Assembly: GCF_900104605.1 (NCBI RefSeq) | Contig: NZ_LT629960.1 | Location: 310,001-374,000 of the forward strand | Length of the DNA: 64,000 nt | Direction of reading: 5' to 3' | Source: Tidjanibacter massiliensis | Lineage (GTDB): Bacteria; Bacteroidota; Bacteroidia; Bacteroidales; Rikenellaceae | In this document: positions 33,746-43,883 of the stretch, piece after piece | How the letters are laid out: each line of letters starts with the position of its first letter | Numbering within the stretch: the stretch's first letter is position 1 | Made by a program: the position numbers and the translations under genes | The notes under the pieces: model-generated | Database searches by the model: none | What the model saw: only the letters and a program-made list of their open reading frames with translations | Told to the model about the DNA's origin: nothing

Positions 33746-35354
33746 ATTCGGTTGGCTCGCCGAAGAGGCGGTGACCGAGGCCGACGGACGCGAAGCGTTC
33801 AACGTTCCGTCCGAACGGCTGCCGGAAGCGGCTGCTTTCCTGAAGGAGTGCGGTTACGATTTCCTCGTGGATATGGTCGGCATGGATTACGGCGACGCGC
33901 TCGGCATAATCGACTATGTGGCTCGCAGCGAGGATACGGCCGATGTGGTGGTACTCAAAACTGTCGTGGCGGACCGGGAACGGCCGGTGATTCCTTCGGT
34001 GGGGGACGTATGGGAAGTCGCCCTGATGTACGAACGCGAAGTGCATGACTATTTCGGTATCCGCTTCGCGGGCAACGGCGACATGCGCCGTCTCTTCCTG
34101 CGCGAGAGCTGGAACGGCTATCCGCTGCGCAAGGATTACGACGCTTCGCCCGAAGCCAATCCCGTACCGCTGGAGAACGAATCCCTGGCCGACATGGATA
34201 CCGTACCTTCGGTGGAGGTCGGGCCCGACGGCAACGAGCGCACGGTGCTCCGGCCGTTGTACGGCGAGGACGATTACGTCATCAACTTCGGACCGCAGCA
34301 CCCTGCCATGCACGGTGTGCTGCACCTGCGCGTGGCGCTCGACGGCGAAATCGTCCGGTCGGTGGACCCCCATTTCGGATACATCCACCGCGGGGTGGAG
34401 AAACTGTGCGAGGGGTATACCTATCCGCAGATACTGCACCTGACCGACCGGCTCGATTACCTGTCCGGTACGATGAACCGGCATGCCTTCTGCCTCTGCT
34501 GCGAAAAGGCGCTGCAAATGGACGTTCCGGAGCGGGCGGTGGTCATCCGCACCATTTTCGACGAACTGACGCGCATCGCCTCCCACCTGCTGGGTTGGGG
34601 GTCCATGTGCATGGATATGGGAGCGGTGACGGCTTTCATGTACGGTTTGCGCGATCGCGAGAAGATTATGGACATCTTCGAGGAGACGGCCGGGGGAAGG
34701 CTCATGGCGAACTACAACGTCATCGGTGGCGTGGCGTGCGACCTGCATCCCAACTTCCGGAAGCGGGTGAAGGAGTTCATTCCCTACATGCGCAAGATGC
34801 TGCGGGAGCATCACATGCTCTATACCGGCAATCCGATAGCCACGGGGCGTATGGCCGGTACCGGCTATCTTTCGCGCGAGCGGGCTATCGCGCTGGGGGT
34901 CACGGGACCGTCGGGCCGGGCGTCGGGCTGGGCCAACGACCTGCGCCGGGCGGAACCTTATGCCGCTTACGGAAAAGTGGAATTCGAAGAGCTGCTTCGC
35001 ACGGGCGGCATGACCTTCGACCGCTACATCATCCGTCTGCACGAGATAGAACAGTCGCTGCGCATCATTGAACAGCTCATAGACAACATTCCGGAGGGGC
35101 CGTATGCCGAGAAGGTGAAGGGCGTCATCAAACTTCCGCAGGGGGATTACTTCCAGCGGGTGGAGAATGCCCGCGGGCAGTTCGGCGTGCACATCACCAG
35201 CCGCGGCGATAAGACGCCCTATCGCGTCAAGTTCCGTTCGCCGTCGATGGTGCTGGTGGGAGCGCTGAAGGATGTGGCGCCGGGAGGCAAGGTGGCCGAC
35301 CTCATCATGCTCGGCGGTTCGTTCGATTACGTGATACCGTGCATCGACCGGTAA
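33735..35354 (+). CDS. nuoCD: NADH-quinone oxidoreductase fused subunit C/D
   Basis: A 539-aa fusion of the 30-kDa (NuoC, ~1-150) and 49-kDa (NuoD, ~175-539) subunits that form part of the quinone cavity. NuoC shows [13 protein letters not shown]...RLFL. NuoD shows [22 protein letters not shown], the [15 protein letters not shown] block and a C-terminus ending YVIPCIDR. The start at 33735 has AAGGGA upstream, while an ATG at 33720 lacks one. Fused nuoCD is common in Gammaproteobacteria and Bacteroidetes. Confidence 0.96.
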   Translation: MRNRFGWLAEEAVTEADGREAFNVPSERLPEAAAFLKECGYDFLVDMVGMDYGDALGIIDYVARSEDTADVVVLKTVVADRERPVIPSVGDVWEVALMYEREVHDYFGIRFAGNGDMRRLFLRESWNGYPLRKDYDASPEANPVPLENESLADMDTVPSVEVGPDGNERTVLRPLYGEDDYVINFGPQHPAMHGVLHLRVALDGEIVRSVDPHFGYIHRGVEKLCEGYTYPQILHLTDRLDYLSGTMNRHAFCLCCEKALQMDVPERAVVIRTIFDELTRIASHLLGWGSMCMDMGAVTAFMYGLRDREKIMDIFEETAGGRLMANYNVIGGVACDLHPNFRKRVKEFIPYMRKMLREHHMLYTGNPIATGRMAGTGYLSRERAIALGVTGPSGRASGWANDLRRAEPYAAYGKVEFEELLRTGGMTFDRYIIRLHEIEQSLRIIEQLIDNIPEGPYAEKVKGVIKLPQGDYFQRVENARGQFGVHITSRGDKTPYRVKFRSPSMVLVGALKDVAPGGKVADLIMLGGSFDYVIPCIDR

Positions 35355-35364
35355 GTGGATATTA

Positions 35365-36447
35365 ATGAATGAGGAATGGATTATGTGGAGTTTTGAAAAA
35401 CTGACGCAATGGATTGACACTTCGCTGCACGGCTGCATGAGCGACGGTTGGGCGCTGCTGGTGGAGTTCGTGCTGATAGGAGTGGCGGTACTCGTCGCCT
35501 ACGCTCTGATAGCGCTCTTCCTGATTTATGCCGAACGGAAGATATGCGGATTCTTCCAGTGCCGCCTCGGCCCCAACCGCGTGGGCAAGTGGGGCATCTT
35601 CCAGTCCGTGGCGGACATGATAAAGATACTGCTCAAGGAGCTGGTGCACATCGACAAGTCCGACAAGGTGCTTTTCCGGATGGCATCGTTCTTCGTGATT
35701 ATCGGTTCGATATGCACGTTCGGGGCGCTGCCTTTCGCCAAAGGGTTGCAGGCCATCGACTTCAACGTGGGCGTATTCTACCTGCTCGCTGTCTCGTCGC
35801 TCGGCGTGGTAGGCATCCTGCTGGCCGGATGGTCGAGCAACAGCAAGTATTCGATGATAGGCGCCATGCGCAGCGGGGCACAGCTTATCAGTTACGAAAT
35901 ATCGGCCGGGTTGTCGCTGATGGTCATCGTGGTCTTTTCCGGCACCATGCAGCTCTCCGAAATCGTGGCCCAGCAGGCCGACGGATGGTTCATCTTCAAG
36001 GGACACGTTCCGGCGTGCATCGCCTTCCTGACCTACCTCATCGCGGGCCATGCCGAGACCAACCGCGGACCGTTCGACATGCCGGAGGCCGAATCGGAGC
36101 TGACGGCCGGTTACCATACCGAGTATTCCGGCATCCAGTTCGGGTTCTTCTACCTGGCCGAGTACCTCAACCTGTTCATCGTGGCGGCCATCGCGTCGAC
36201 CATGTTTCTGGGGGGGTGGCAGCCGCTGCACGTTCCCGGCTGGGAGGGGTTCAACCACGCGATGGACTGCATCCCGTCGCTGCTGTGGTTCTTCGGCAAG
36301 ACGTGCGTCTGCATGTTCCTGGCCATGTGGGTGCGGTGGTCGTTCCCGCGTCTGCGCATCGACCAGCTGCTCAACCTGGAATGGAAAATCCTGATGCCCG
36401 TCTGCCTGCTCAACCTGATACTCATGTCGGTGGTCGTTATCTTGTAG
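35365..36447 (+). CDS. nuoH: NADH-quinone oxidoreductase subunit H
   Basis: Membrane subunit forming the base of the quinone chamber. The 360-aa product has about eight helices, the [19 protein letters not shown] loop, the conserved acidic loop [20 protein letters not shown] and [14 protein letters not shown]. It lies 10 nt after nuoCD and 4 nt before nuoI. No anomalies are visible. Confidence 0.97.
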   Translation: MNEEWIMWSFEKLTQWIDTSLHGCMSDGWALLVEFVLIGVAVLVAYALIALFLIYAERKICGFFQCRLGPNRVGKWGIFQSVADMIKILLKELVHIDKSDKVLFRMASFFVIIGSICTFGALPFAKGLQAIDFNVGVFYLLAVSSLGVVGILLAGWSSNSKYSMIGAMRSGAQLISYEISAGLSLMVIVVFSGTMQLSEIVAQQADGWFIFKGHVPACIAFLTYLIAGHAETNRGPFDMPEAESELTAGYHTEYSGIQFGFFYLAEYLNLFIVAAIASTMFLGGWQPLHVPGWEGFNHAMDCIPSLLWFFGKTCVCMFLAMWVRWSFPRLRIDQLLNLEWKILMPVCLLNLILMSVVVIL

Positions 36448-36451
36448 CCTT

Positions 36452-37003
36452 ATGAAAGTCGTGAATTACATAAAGAACATATTCGTCGGGATATGGCATT
36501 TGGGGCAGGGGATGTATGTCACCATGCTCAACTTCTGCCGTCCGAAGGTGACGCAGCAATATCCGGAGAACCGCGGCAGGCGGGAATACGGCGAGCGGTT
36601 CCGTGCGCTGCTCACCATGCCGCACGACGCGGAGAACCACCACAAATGCATCGCCTGCGGCATGTGCATGAACAACTGTCCGAACGGTACGATACAGGTC
36701 GTCGCACGGACGGAGACCGACCCCGCGACCGGCAAGCCGAAGCGGGTACTCGACAAACACCTCTACAACCTCGGAAGCTGCATTTTCTGCGGTCTGTGCG
36801 TTTCGGTCTGCCCGACGGGAGCCATCCGGTTCACGAACGAGTTCGAGCATGCCGTCTTCACGAAGGAGCGGCTGCTGCTTCAGCTCAATCGGCCGGGCTC
36901 TTCGCAAGCTCCGAAACCGGCACCCGCTCCGAAACCGGCCGCTCCGGCACCGGAAGGAGGGGCGGCATCGCCGGAGGCCCGAACGGAATCAAAAACGGAA
37001 TAA
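36452..37003 (+). CDS. nuoI: NADH-quinone oxidoreductase subunit I
   Basis: Ferredoxin-like subunit with two [4Fe-4S] clusters (N6a/N6b). The 183-aa product has CIACGMCMNNCP and CIFCGLCVSVCP, both complete. It ends with a ~35-residue low-complexity tail rich in Pro, Ala, Lys and Glu (from about residue 150), not needed for cluster binding and absent from most NuoI. It lies between nuoH and nuoJ with gaps of 3-4 nt. Confidence 0.96.
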   Translation: MKVVNYIKNIFVGIWHLGQGMYVTMLNFCRPKVTQQYPENRGRREYGERFRALLTMPHDAENHHKCIACGMCMNNCPNGTIQVVARTETDPATGKPKRVLDKHLYNLGSCIFCGLCVSVCPTGAIRFTNEFEHAVFTKERLLLQLNRPGSSQAPKPAPAPKPAAPAPEGGAASPEARTESKTE

Positions 37004-37006
37004 GTC

Positions 37007-37528
37007 ATGGAAGGGATAGCTAACGTAATCATTTTCTATCTGCTGGCCGCGGCGATAATCGTATCGTCGGTGCTGGCGGTCACCTCGCGCAAGATATTCC
37101 GTGCGGCGACCTATCTGCTTCTCGTGCTGATAGGCACCGCGGGGCTTTACCTTATGCTGAATTACCACTTTCTGGCGGTCGTGCAGCTTTCGGTCTATGC
37201 GGGCGGCATTCTCATCCTCTTCATTTTCGCCATCCTGTTGACGAGTTCCAAAGGCGACCGGACCGAACCGCACGACCGGCGCAGGGTGCTTTCCGGTGCC
37301 GTCACGGCCTTCGCCGGACTGCTCATCACCACCTGGGTGACGCTGAAGCACCGTTTCCTCTACGGGAGCAATCCCACGGTGCTGGGCGACCACGAGACCG
37401 ATATGAAGGCGGTCGGGCAGACCCTCATGGGGACGGACAAGTACGAATACCTGCTGTCGTTCGAGGCGCTCAGCATCCTGTTGCTCGTGTGCGCCATCGG
37501 CGGCATCCTGATAGCGCGCAAACGGTAA
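37007..37528 (+). CDS. nuoJ: NADH-quinone oxidoreductase subunit J
   Basis: Five-helix membrane subunit with the pi-bulge region of helix 3, here QLSVYAGGILILFIF. The 173-aa product begins with a typical hydrophobic N-terminus and contains the RKIFRAATYLLLVLIGTAG segment. It lies directly between nuoI and nuoK, with the same transcriptional direction and no sign of a separate promoter. Confidence 0.94.
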   Translation: MEGIANVIIFYLLAAAIIVSSVLAVTSRKIFRAATYLLLVLIGTAGLYLMLNYHFLAVVQLSVYAGGILILFIFAILLTSSKGDRTEPHDRRRVLSGAVTAFAGLLITTWVTLKHRFLYGSNPTVLGDHETDMKAVGQTLMGTDKYEYLLSFEALSILLLVCAIGGILIARKR

Positions 37529-37550
37529 ACGACAAAAAAACGGCAAGACT

Positions 37551-37862
37551 ATGATGATATCCATGGAGCATTACCTGATTGTCAGTTCAATCATGTTCTT
37601 CGTAGGAATCTACGGGTTCATCGCCCGCAAGAACCTGCTCGCGGTGCTCATATCCATCGAGCTCATCCTCAACTCGGTCGAGATAAATTTCAGCGTGTTC
37701 AACCGATACCTCTATCCGGAACACATGGAGGGACTGTTCTTCAGTCTTTTCGGCATCGCCATATCGGCGGCCGAAACGGCGGTGGCCATCGCCATCATCA
37801 TCAACGTGTACCGCCTGGCGAACAACATCGACGTCCGGCATATCGACAAAATGAAATATTAG
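37551..37862 (+). CDS. nuoK: NADH-quinone oxidoreductase subunit K
   Basis: Three-helix antiporter-like subunit. The 103-aa product has the conserved glutamates of NuoK in SIELILNSVEINF and GIAISAAETAVAIAI. The start may be any of three nearby ATG codons (37551, 37554, 37563); the first is used. It is followed 4 nt later by nuoL. Confidence 0.95.
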   Translation: MMISMEHYLIVSSIMFFVGIYGFIARKNLLAVLISIELILNSVEINFSVFNRYLYPEHMEGLFFSLFGIAISAAETAVAIAIIINVYRLANNIDVRHIDKMKY

Positions 37863-37866
37863 GAGT

Positions 37867-39774
37867 ATGGGATATACCGTATATATCATTCTCGTCCCGA
37901 TGGTGATGTTTCTCTTCATCGGGCTCGGCAGCAAATGGCTGCGGCCCCGGGCCGCCGGCCTTTGCGGTACGCTCGGAATGGCCGTCTCTGCGCTGCTGTC
38001 GTACCTGACGGCATACCGCTATTTCTTCGTCGAAGGGCTGGAGGGAGACGCCTACCGCGCCCTGACGGCATGGTCGGCGCAGTGGCTCCGGTTCAGCGAC
38101 ACGCTGCACATCGACATGGGCGTGCTGCTGGACCCCATTTCGGTGATGATGCTGGTGGTGATAACGACCGTTTCGCTGATGGTCCATATCTACAGTTTCG
38201 GCTACATGAAGGGCGAGCGGGGGTTTCAGCGCTACTATGCCTTCCTGTCGCTCTTCAGCTTCTCGATGCTCGGACTGGTCGTGGCTACCAACATTTTCCA
38301 GATGTATATTTTCTGGGAACTCGTGGGGGCTTCCTCGTATCTGCTTATCGGTTTCTATTATACGAAGCCCGCTGCGATAGCCGCCTCCAAAAAGGCGTTC
38401 ATCGTGACGCGGTTCGCCGACCTGGGCTTTCTAATCGGCATTCTTATCCTTTCGTTCTATACGGGTACGTTCGACTTCGGACTGCTGACGGCCGACGATG
38501 CTTCCCTGGCGGTGACCTCCCTGGCGGGCGGTTCGTTCCTCGGCCTTTCGGCCGCGACGTGGGCGATGGCGCTCCTCTTCATGGGGGCGGCCGGCAAGTC
38601 GGCAATGTTTCCGCTGCACATCTGGCTTCCGGACGCCATGGAGGGTCCGACGCCGGTGTCGGCGCTCATCCATGCCGCCACGATGGTGGTGGCGGGCGTC
38701 TACCTTATCGCGCGGATGTTCCCGCTCTACTATTTCGCCGCGCCCGATGTACTCACGCTGATAACCTACGTGGGTGCTTTCACGGCGCTTTTTGCCGCGG
38801 TCATCGCTATCACGCAGACCGACATCAAACGGGTACTGGCCTTTTCCACCATTTCGCAGATAGCCTATATGATGGTCGCGCTCGGCGTGTCGGGTATGGG
38901 CGGTCATGCGGGCGAGGGCTATACGGCCTCCATGTTCCACCTCTTTACGCACGCTTTCTTCAAGGCGCTGCTCTTCCTCGGTGCCGGTGCGGTGATTCAT
39001 GCCGTGCACAGCAACGAGATGGAGGCCATGGGCGGCCTGCGGAAATACCTGCCCGTCACCCATATTACCTTCCTTGTCGCCTGTTTCTCCATAGCGGGTA
39101 TCCCGCCTTTTTCGGGTTTTTTCAGCAAGGACGAGATTCTGTCGGCCGCCTTCGGGCACGACAAGTTCATCTTCGCCGTGCTGCTGCTCGTGGCGGGGCT
39201 GACGGCCTTCTATATGTTCCGGCTCTATTTCCGCATCTTCTGGGGAACGGAACGGAAGTACGAAGTGCGTCCGCACGAGGCGCCGGCTTCGATGCTCGTG
39301 CCACTGGTATTCCTCGCACTGCTCTCGTGCGTGACGGGGTGGCTTCCCTTTTCGCGGCTGGTCAGCAGCGACGGCATCCCTTACAGGCTGGACATCGACT
39401 GGGCGATTGCCGCCGGCGGCATTCTGGTGAGCCTGGCGGGTATCGCCGTGGCGACACGCTTCTATATGCGGGAGCGGGGACTGGCCGCGCGGGTCGCCGC
39501 GAAGTGGGCCGGTTTTTGGCGGGCGGCCTACCATCGCTTCTATATCGATGAGGCATGGCAGTTCGTCACCAAAAAGATTCTGTTCCGTTGCGTGAGTGCT
39601 CCCGTGGCATGGTTCGACCGCCATGCGATAGACGGCGGTATCAATGCCCTCGGAACGGGGACGGAGAGCCTGTCGCGTGCCGTGAAGGGAATGCAGTCGG
39701 GCCGTGTACAGACCTACGCGGCGGTATTCGTATGGTCGGTACTCGTTATCGTGGTTTGTGTATTTATATTCTGA
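37867..39774 (+). CDS. nuoL: NADH-quinone oxidoreductase subunit L
   Basis: Distal antiporter-like proton-pumping subunit with a long lateral helix. The 635-aa product contains the Mrp-type core with IFWELVGASSYLLIGFYY, KSAMFPLHIWLPDAMEGPTP (pumping lysine region) and HLFTHAFFKALLFLGAGAVI. The C-terminal extension ends in a last membrane segment, consistent with the lateral helix. Position between K and M is standard. Confidence 0.97.
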   Translation: MGYTVYIILVPMVMFLFIGLGSKWLRPRAAGLCGTLGMAVSALLSYLTAYRYFFVEGLEGDAYRALTAWSAQWLRFSDTLHIDMGVLLDPISVMMLVVITTVSLMVHIYSFGYMKGERGFQRYYAFLSLFSFSMLGLVVATNIFQMYIFWELVGASSYLLIGFYYTKPAAIAASKKAFIVTRFADLGFLIGILILSFYTGTFDFGLLTADDASLAVTSLAGGSFLGLSAATWAMALLFMGAAGKSAMFPLHIWLPDAMEGPTPVSALIHAATMVVAGVYLIARMFPLYYFAAPDVLTLITYVGAFTALFAAVIAITQTDIKRVLAFSTISQIAYMMVALGVSGMGGHAGEGYTASMFHLFTHAFFKALLFLGAGAVIHAVHSNEMEAMGGLRKYLPVTHITFLVACFSIAGIPPFSGFFSKDEILSAAFGHDKFIFAVLLLVAGLTAFYMFRLYFRIFWGTERKYEVRPHEAPASMLVPLVFLALLSCVTGWLPFSRLVSSDGIPYRLDIDWAIAAGGILVSLAGIAVATRFYMRERGLAARVAAKWAGFWRAAYHRFYIDEAWQFVTKKILFRCVSAPVAWFDRHAIDGGINALGTGTESLSRAVKGMQSGRVQTYAAVFVWSVLVIVVCVFIF

Positions 39775-39781
39775 CGGGGTT

Positions 39782-41254
39782 ATGAATATATTGTCTTTAT
39801 TGGTTATCATACCGTTGCTCACCCTGCTCGCGCTTTTCACGGGAAAGGGGCAGCGGTTCGTGCGCACGGTGGTCACGGCGGGGTTCGGACTGCAACTGGT
39901 GTGCGCGGTGGTGGTAGCGGTCGTGTTCCTGCAGCAGCGGGCGGTGTCGGACGAGGCGATGCTGCTTTGCAGCGACACCGTATGGTATGCGCCGTTCAAT
40001 ATCCATTATACGGTGGGTGTGGACGGTATCTCGGTGGTGATGCTGTTGCTTTCGGCCGTCGTGGCCTTCGCGGGCGTCTTCTCGGCGTGGAACATGGAGC
40101 GCGATTTCTTCGTGTGGTACAGCCTGCTGGCGGTGGGCGTTTTCGGCTATTTCATCTCGCTCGACCTCTTCACGATGTTCATGTTCTACGAGATAGCCCT
40201 CATCCCGATGTTTCTGCTGATAGGGGTATGGGGTACCGGAAAGAAGGTCTATGCCGCCACGAAGCTGACGCTGATGCTCATGGGCGGTTCGGCCTTCCTG
40301 CTGACGGGGATTCTCGGCATCTACTTCACCGCCGGGGCGACCACGATGAATATCATGGAGATTTCGCAGCTCAGTATTCCCATGAATCATCAGTATTGGA
40401 TATTCTGCCTGACATTTATCGGTTTCGGAGTGCTCGGGGCGCTCTTTCCGTTCCATACGTGGTCGCCCGACGGCCATGCCGCGGCGCCGACTTCGGTCTC
40501 GATGCTGCATGCCGGCGTATTGATGAAGCTGGGCGGCTACGGCTGTTTCCGTGTGGCGATATTCCTGATGCCGCAGGCGGCGCAGGAGCTGTCGTGGATA
40601 TTCCTTATCCTTACCGGTATCGGGGTGGTATACGGCGCCTACGGCGCGGTGGTGCAGACCGACCTGAAGTACATGAACGCCTATTCGTCGGTGAGCCACT
40701 GCAGCCTCGTGCTCTTCGCCATTCTGATGCTTAACCGGACGGCCATGACCGGCGCGGTGCTTCAGATGCTTTCTCACGGCTTGATGACGGCCCTGTTCTT
40801 TTCGTTGATAGGCGTCATTTACGGCCGCACCCACACGCGCGACATCCGCGAGATGGGCGGCCTGATGCGTATCATGCCCTTCGCATCGGTTTGTTACGTG
40901 ATAGCCGGTTTCGCTTCGCTCGGCCTGCCGGGATTCAGCGGGTTCGTGGCCGAAATGACCGTTTTCATCGGTTCGTTCGAACATGCCGACCTGCTGCGCC
41001 GCGTACTGACGATACTGGCGGCGACCTCCATCGTGGTGACGGCCGTCTATATCCTGCGTACGGTCGGCAAGATACTCTACGGTCCGGTGCAGAATCCCGA
41101 CCACTTGAAGCTGGACGATGCGCACTGGTACGAGCGTTTCTCGGCCGTGGCGCTCATCGCCTGCATCGTGGCGGTAGGCGTGTGGCCCTCCGGTGCGCAG
41201 GGATTGATTTATGAGAGCCTCGGACCGATAATGGAACATTTAAACCTCTTTTAG
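39782..41254 (+). CDS. nuoM: NADH-quinone oxidoreductase subunit M
   Basis: Antiporter-like subunit. ATG 39782 gives 490 aa starting MNILSLLVIIPLLTLLALF; the open frame extends into the end of nuoL but the family start fits here. It contains FMFYEIALIPMFLLIGVWG (the conserved Glu in helix 5), FPFHTWSPDGHAAAPTSVSM and LMTALFFSLIGVIY. About 14 helices are predicted. Confidence 0.96.
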   Translation: MNILSLLVIIPLLTLLALFTGKGQRFVRTVVTAGFGLQLVCAVVVAVVFLQQRAVSDEAMLLCSDTVWYAPFNIHYTVGVDGISVVMLLLSAVVAFAGVFSAWNMERDFFVWYSLLAVGVFGYFISLDLFTMFMFYEIALIPMFLLIGVWGTGKKVYAATKLTLMLMGGSAFLLTGILGIYFTAGATTMNIMEISQLSIPMNHQYWIFCLTFIGFGVLGALFPFHTWSPDGHAAAPTSVSMLHAGVLMKLGGYGCFRVAIFLMPQAAQELSWIFLILTGIGVVYGAYGAVVQTDLKYMNAYSSVSHCSLVLFAILMLNRTAMTGAVLQMLSHGLMTALFFSLIGVIYGRTHTRDIREMGGLMRIMPFASVCYVIAGFASLGLPGFSGFVAEMTVFIGSFEHADLLRRVLTILAATSIVVTAVYILRTVGKILYGPVQNPDHLKLDDAHWYERFSAVALIACIVAVGVWPSGAQGLIYESLGPIMEHLNLF

Positions 41255-41257
41255 CGT

Positions 41258-42682
41258 ATGGATTTGGGTAATTTCTTGGTAATGCGCCAGGAGCTCGGTC
41301 TGCTTGCCGTGTTCGTGGTACTGCTCCTGTTCGATATATTCGCCGGCGAAACGCGTGCGATGCGGTGGTTCCGGCCGCTGGCGATTGTCCTTTTCGCACT
41401 GCATACCGTGGCCGGATTCTTCTGTTGTCTGCCCGAAGGGAGCGCCTTCGGGGGAATGTATATCACGAGCCGGCTTACGGTGCTGATGAAAAATATCCTG
41501 AATCTCGGTACGCTCGTGGTCTTCATGCAGGCCGGCGAATGGCTGCGGGGCCGGGAGACGGCCATCCGCGAGGGGGAGTATTACGTCATCACGCTCGCCA
41601 CGCTTCTGGGCATGTATCTGATGGTCTCCGCCGGGAACTTCATGCTGCTCTACATCGGTATCGAGATGGCATCGCTGCCGACGGCATGCCTCGCGGCGTA
41701 CAACAAGTACCGGGAGAAGTCGGCCGAGGCAGGAGCGAAATACATCCTGATGTCCACGCTCTCGTCGGGTATCATGATGTTCGGCCTCTCATATCTCTAC
41801 GGTGCGATGGGGACGATGTATTTCGCCGACATGCAGCCGCTGGTGAGCGCCGATTTCATGACGGTGTTGGGATTCGTCTTCTTCTTCGCCGGACTGGCTT
41901 TCAAGATTTCGCTCGTGCCTTTCCATATGTGGGCTCCCGATGTCTATGAAGGGGCACCTACGGCTACCACAGCCTACCTTTCGGTAGTTTCCAAAGCGGC
42001 GGGTTGCTTCGTGCTGCTGCTGACGCTGCATCATGTATTCGGCAACATCGGTCGTATCTGGTACTATATCCTGTGGGCGGTTACGGTGGCGACCATTGTG
42101 GTGGGCAACCTGTTCGCCATCCGTCAGCGGGACATCAAACGTTTCTTTGCCTACTCGTCCATTTCGCAGGCGGGGTACATCATGCTCGGCGTGCTGCACG
42201 GTACGCCGGAGGGACTCTCCGCTGTAGTGTACTACGTGCTGGTCTACCTCTTCGCCAACATGGCGGCGTTCGGTGTCATCGCTTCCGTCGAAAACCACAG
42301 CGGCCGTACGGACATCGGCGCTTACGACGGACTGTATAAGTCCAATCCGAAACTCGCCTTGGTGATGATGCTCGCGGTCTTTTCGCTCGCGGGTATCCCT
42401 CCGGTCGGCGGTTTCTTCAGTAAATTTTTCATTTTCGCGGCAGCTGCGGCGAAGGGGGATTACCTGCTGGTCTTCATTGCGCTGGTCAACACGGTAGTAT
42501 CGCTCTACTACTACCTGAGGATAATCAAGGCCATGTTCATCAACGCTCCGGAAGGCGGCATTTCGGAACGTCTTCGTACGGACGGTTATAACAGGGCGAG
42601 CCTCGTATTCTGTACGGTCGGGATACTTGCTTCGGGTGTTGTGAGCAACCTCTACGGCTACATCAGCGGAATCGGGTTTTAA
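41258..42682 (+). CDS. nuoN: NADH-quinone oxidoreductase subunit N
   Basis: Third antiporter-like subunit and last gene of the operon, 474 aa. It contains LLYIGIEMASLPTACLAAYN, FKISLVPFHMWAPDVYEGAP and FSLAGIPPVGGFFSKFFIF. It begins 4 nt after nuoM. A hairpin with a UUCG loop follows 45 nt after the stop. The operon has no nuoE, nuoF or nuoG anywhere in or next to it. Confidence 0.96.
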   Translation: MDLGNFLVMRQELGLLAVFVVLLLFDIFAGETRAMRWFRPLAIVLFALHTVAGFFCCLPEGSAFGGMYITSRLTVLMKNILNLGTLVVFMQAGEWLRGRETAIREGEYYVITLATLLGMYLMVSAGNFMLLYIGIEMASLPTACLAAYNKYREKSAEAGAKYILMSTLSSGIMMFGLSYLYGAMGTMYFADMQPLVSADFMTVLGFVFFFAGLAFKISLVPFHMWAPDVYEGAPTATTAYLSVVSKAAGCFVLLLTLHHVFGNIGRIWYYILWAVTVATIVVGNLFAIRQRDIKRFFAYSSISQAGYIMLGVLHGTPEGLSAVVYYVLVYLFANMAAFGVIASVENHSGRTDIGAYDGLYKSNPKLALVMMLAVFSLAGIPPVGGFFSKFFIFAAAAAKGDYLLVFIALVNTVVSLYYYLRIIKAMFINAPEGGISERLRTDGYNRASLVFCTVGILASGVVSNLYGYISGIGF

Positions 42683-42726
42683 CGGATACAGGCAACCGGA
42701 GCGACTGCCTTCCCGGATGATTGCGT

Positions 42727-42759
42727 ACGCCTGCGGCTTCGGCTGCGGGCGTGTGTTTT
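42727..42759 (+). terminator. Terminator of the nuo operon
   Basis: An 11-bp stem (ACGCCTGCGGC with GCTGCGGGCGT, two G-U pairs) closed by a UUCG tetraloop is followed by GTGTTTTCC. Confidence 0.65.
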
Positions 42760-42832
42760 CCGGTCGGCGTGTCTTGTTCTGCGCCTTGTTCCGAAAAAGA
42801 GGCGGGGCCGAATATCCGCAGGCATATCGGCG

Positions 42833-42840
42833 TATATTTG
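42833..42840 (+). promoter_or_regulatory. -7 box of the threonine aldolase gene
   Basis: TATATTTG ends 23 nt before ATG 42864, deciding against longer in-frame starts upstream. The -33 element is not obvious. Confidence 0.5.
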
Positions 42841-42863
42841 CACCGTTAAAAACGATACGGACT

Positions 42864-43883
42864 ATGAGGAGTTTTGCGAGCGATAACAATTCGGGCGTCC
42901 ATCCGGAGGTGATGGCCGCCATTATCGAGGCGAACCGTGACCATGCAGCCGGGTACGGCGACGACCGCTGGACCGAACGGGCCGCGGAGTGTGTACGGCA
43001 GGTCTTCGGGGAGGAGGCCCGTCCCTTTTTCCTGTTCAACGGAACGGGGGCCAACAGTGTGGCGCTGCAGGCGGTGACGCGGTCGTTTCACAGCATCCTG
43101 TGTGCCGCTACGGCACATATCTACGTGGATGAGTGTAACGCTCCGGCGCGAATGACGGGGTGTCAGCTCATCGCGGTCGCCACGCCCGACGGCAAACTGA
43201 CGCCCGACCTGCTCCGTCCCCATTTGCAGCACTTCGGTGACTGCCACCATGCGCAGCCCGGCGCCGTCTATATTTCGCAGGCTACGGAGCTCGGTACGCT
43301 CTATACGGTGGAGGAAGTGCGGGCTATCGCCTCGCTCGTCCACGCCCACGGTATGAAGCTTCACATGGACGGGGCACGTCTGGCCAACGCCTGTGCGGCG
43401 CTGGGGTGTACCATGCGCGAGGTCACCGTAGATGCCGGGGTGGACATTCTCAGCCTCGGCGGGACGAAAAACGGAATGATGATGGGGGAGGCTGTCGTGG
43501 CTTTCAGGGAGGAGGTCGCTGCCGACATCAAGTATTACCGCAAACAGTCGGCACAACTGGCCTCCAAGATGCGTTACCTGTCGGCCCAGTTCATCCCTTA
43601 TCTCGACGGTTTGTGGCTCCGTAATGCACAGCATGCCAACCGGCAGGCCCGCCGCCTGGCTGCGGCATTGGCCCGCTTCCCGCAACTGCGCCTCACCCAG
43701 CCGGTGGAGACGAACCAGCTCTTTATCGCCATGCCCCGTACGGTTATCGCACGGCTTTCCGAACGCTACTTCTTTTACGTGTGGAACGAGGCCGCCGATG
43801 AAGTGCGGTTCGTGACCTCATGGGATACTACCGACGAGGATATCGACGCGCTGGTGGATGCGCTGGCCGAAATCATGGAGTGA
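42864..43883 (+). CDS. ltaE: Low-specificity L-threonine aldolase (beta-eliminating lyase family)
   Basis: A PLP enzyme cleaving threonine or allo-threonine to glycine and acetaldehyde. The 339-aa product starts MRSFASDNNSGVHPEV and shows FNGTGANSVALQAVTR, HMDGARLANACAALG and LSLGGTKNGMMMGEAVV, with the PLP lysine in GGTKNG. It is a single-gene unit with its own -7 box. A related beta-elimination lyase activity is the alternative, but the overall pattern fits threonine aldolase. Confidence 0.9.
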   Translation: MRSFASDNNSGVHPEVMAAIIEANRDHAAGYGDDRWTERAAECVRQVFGEEARPFFLFNGTGANSVALQAVTRSFHSILCAATAHIYVDECNAPARMTGCQLIAVATPDGKLTPDLLRPHLQHFGDCHHAQPGAVYISQATELGTLYTVEEVRAIASLVHAHGMKLHMDGARLANACAALGCTMREVTVDAGVDILSLGGTKNGMMMGEAVVAFREEVAADIKYYRKQSAQLASKMRYLSAQFIPYLDGLWLRNAQHANRQARRLAAALARFPQLRLTQPVETNQLFIAMPRTVIARLSERYFFYVWNEAADEVRFVTSWDTTDEDIDALVDALAEIME

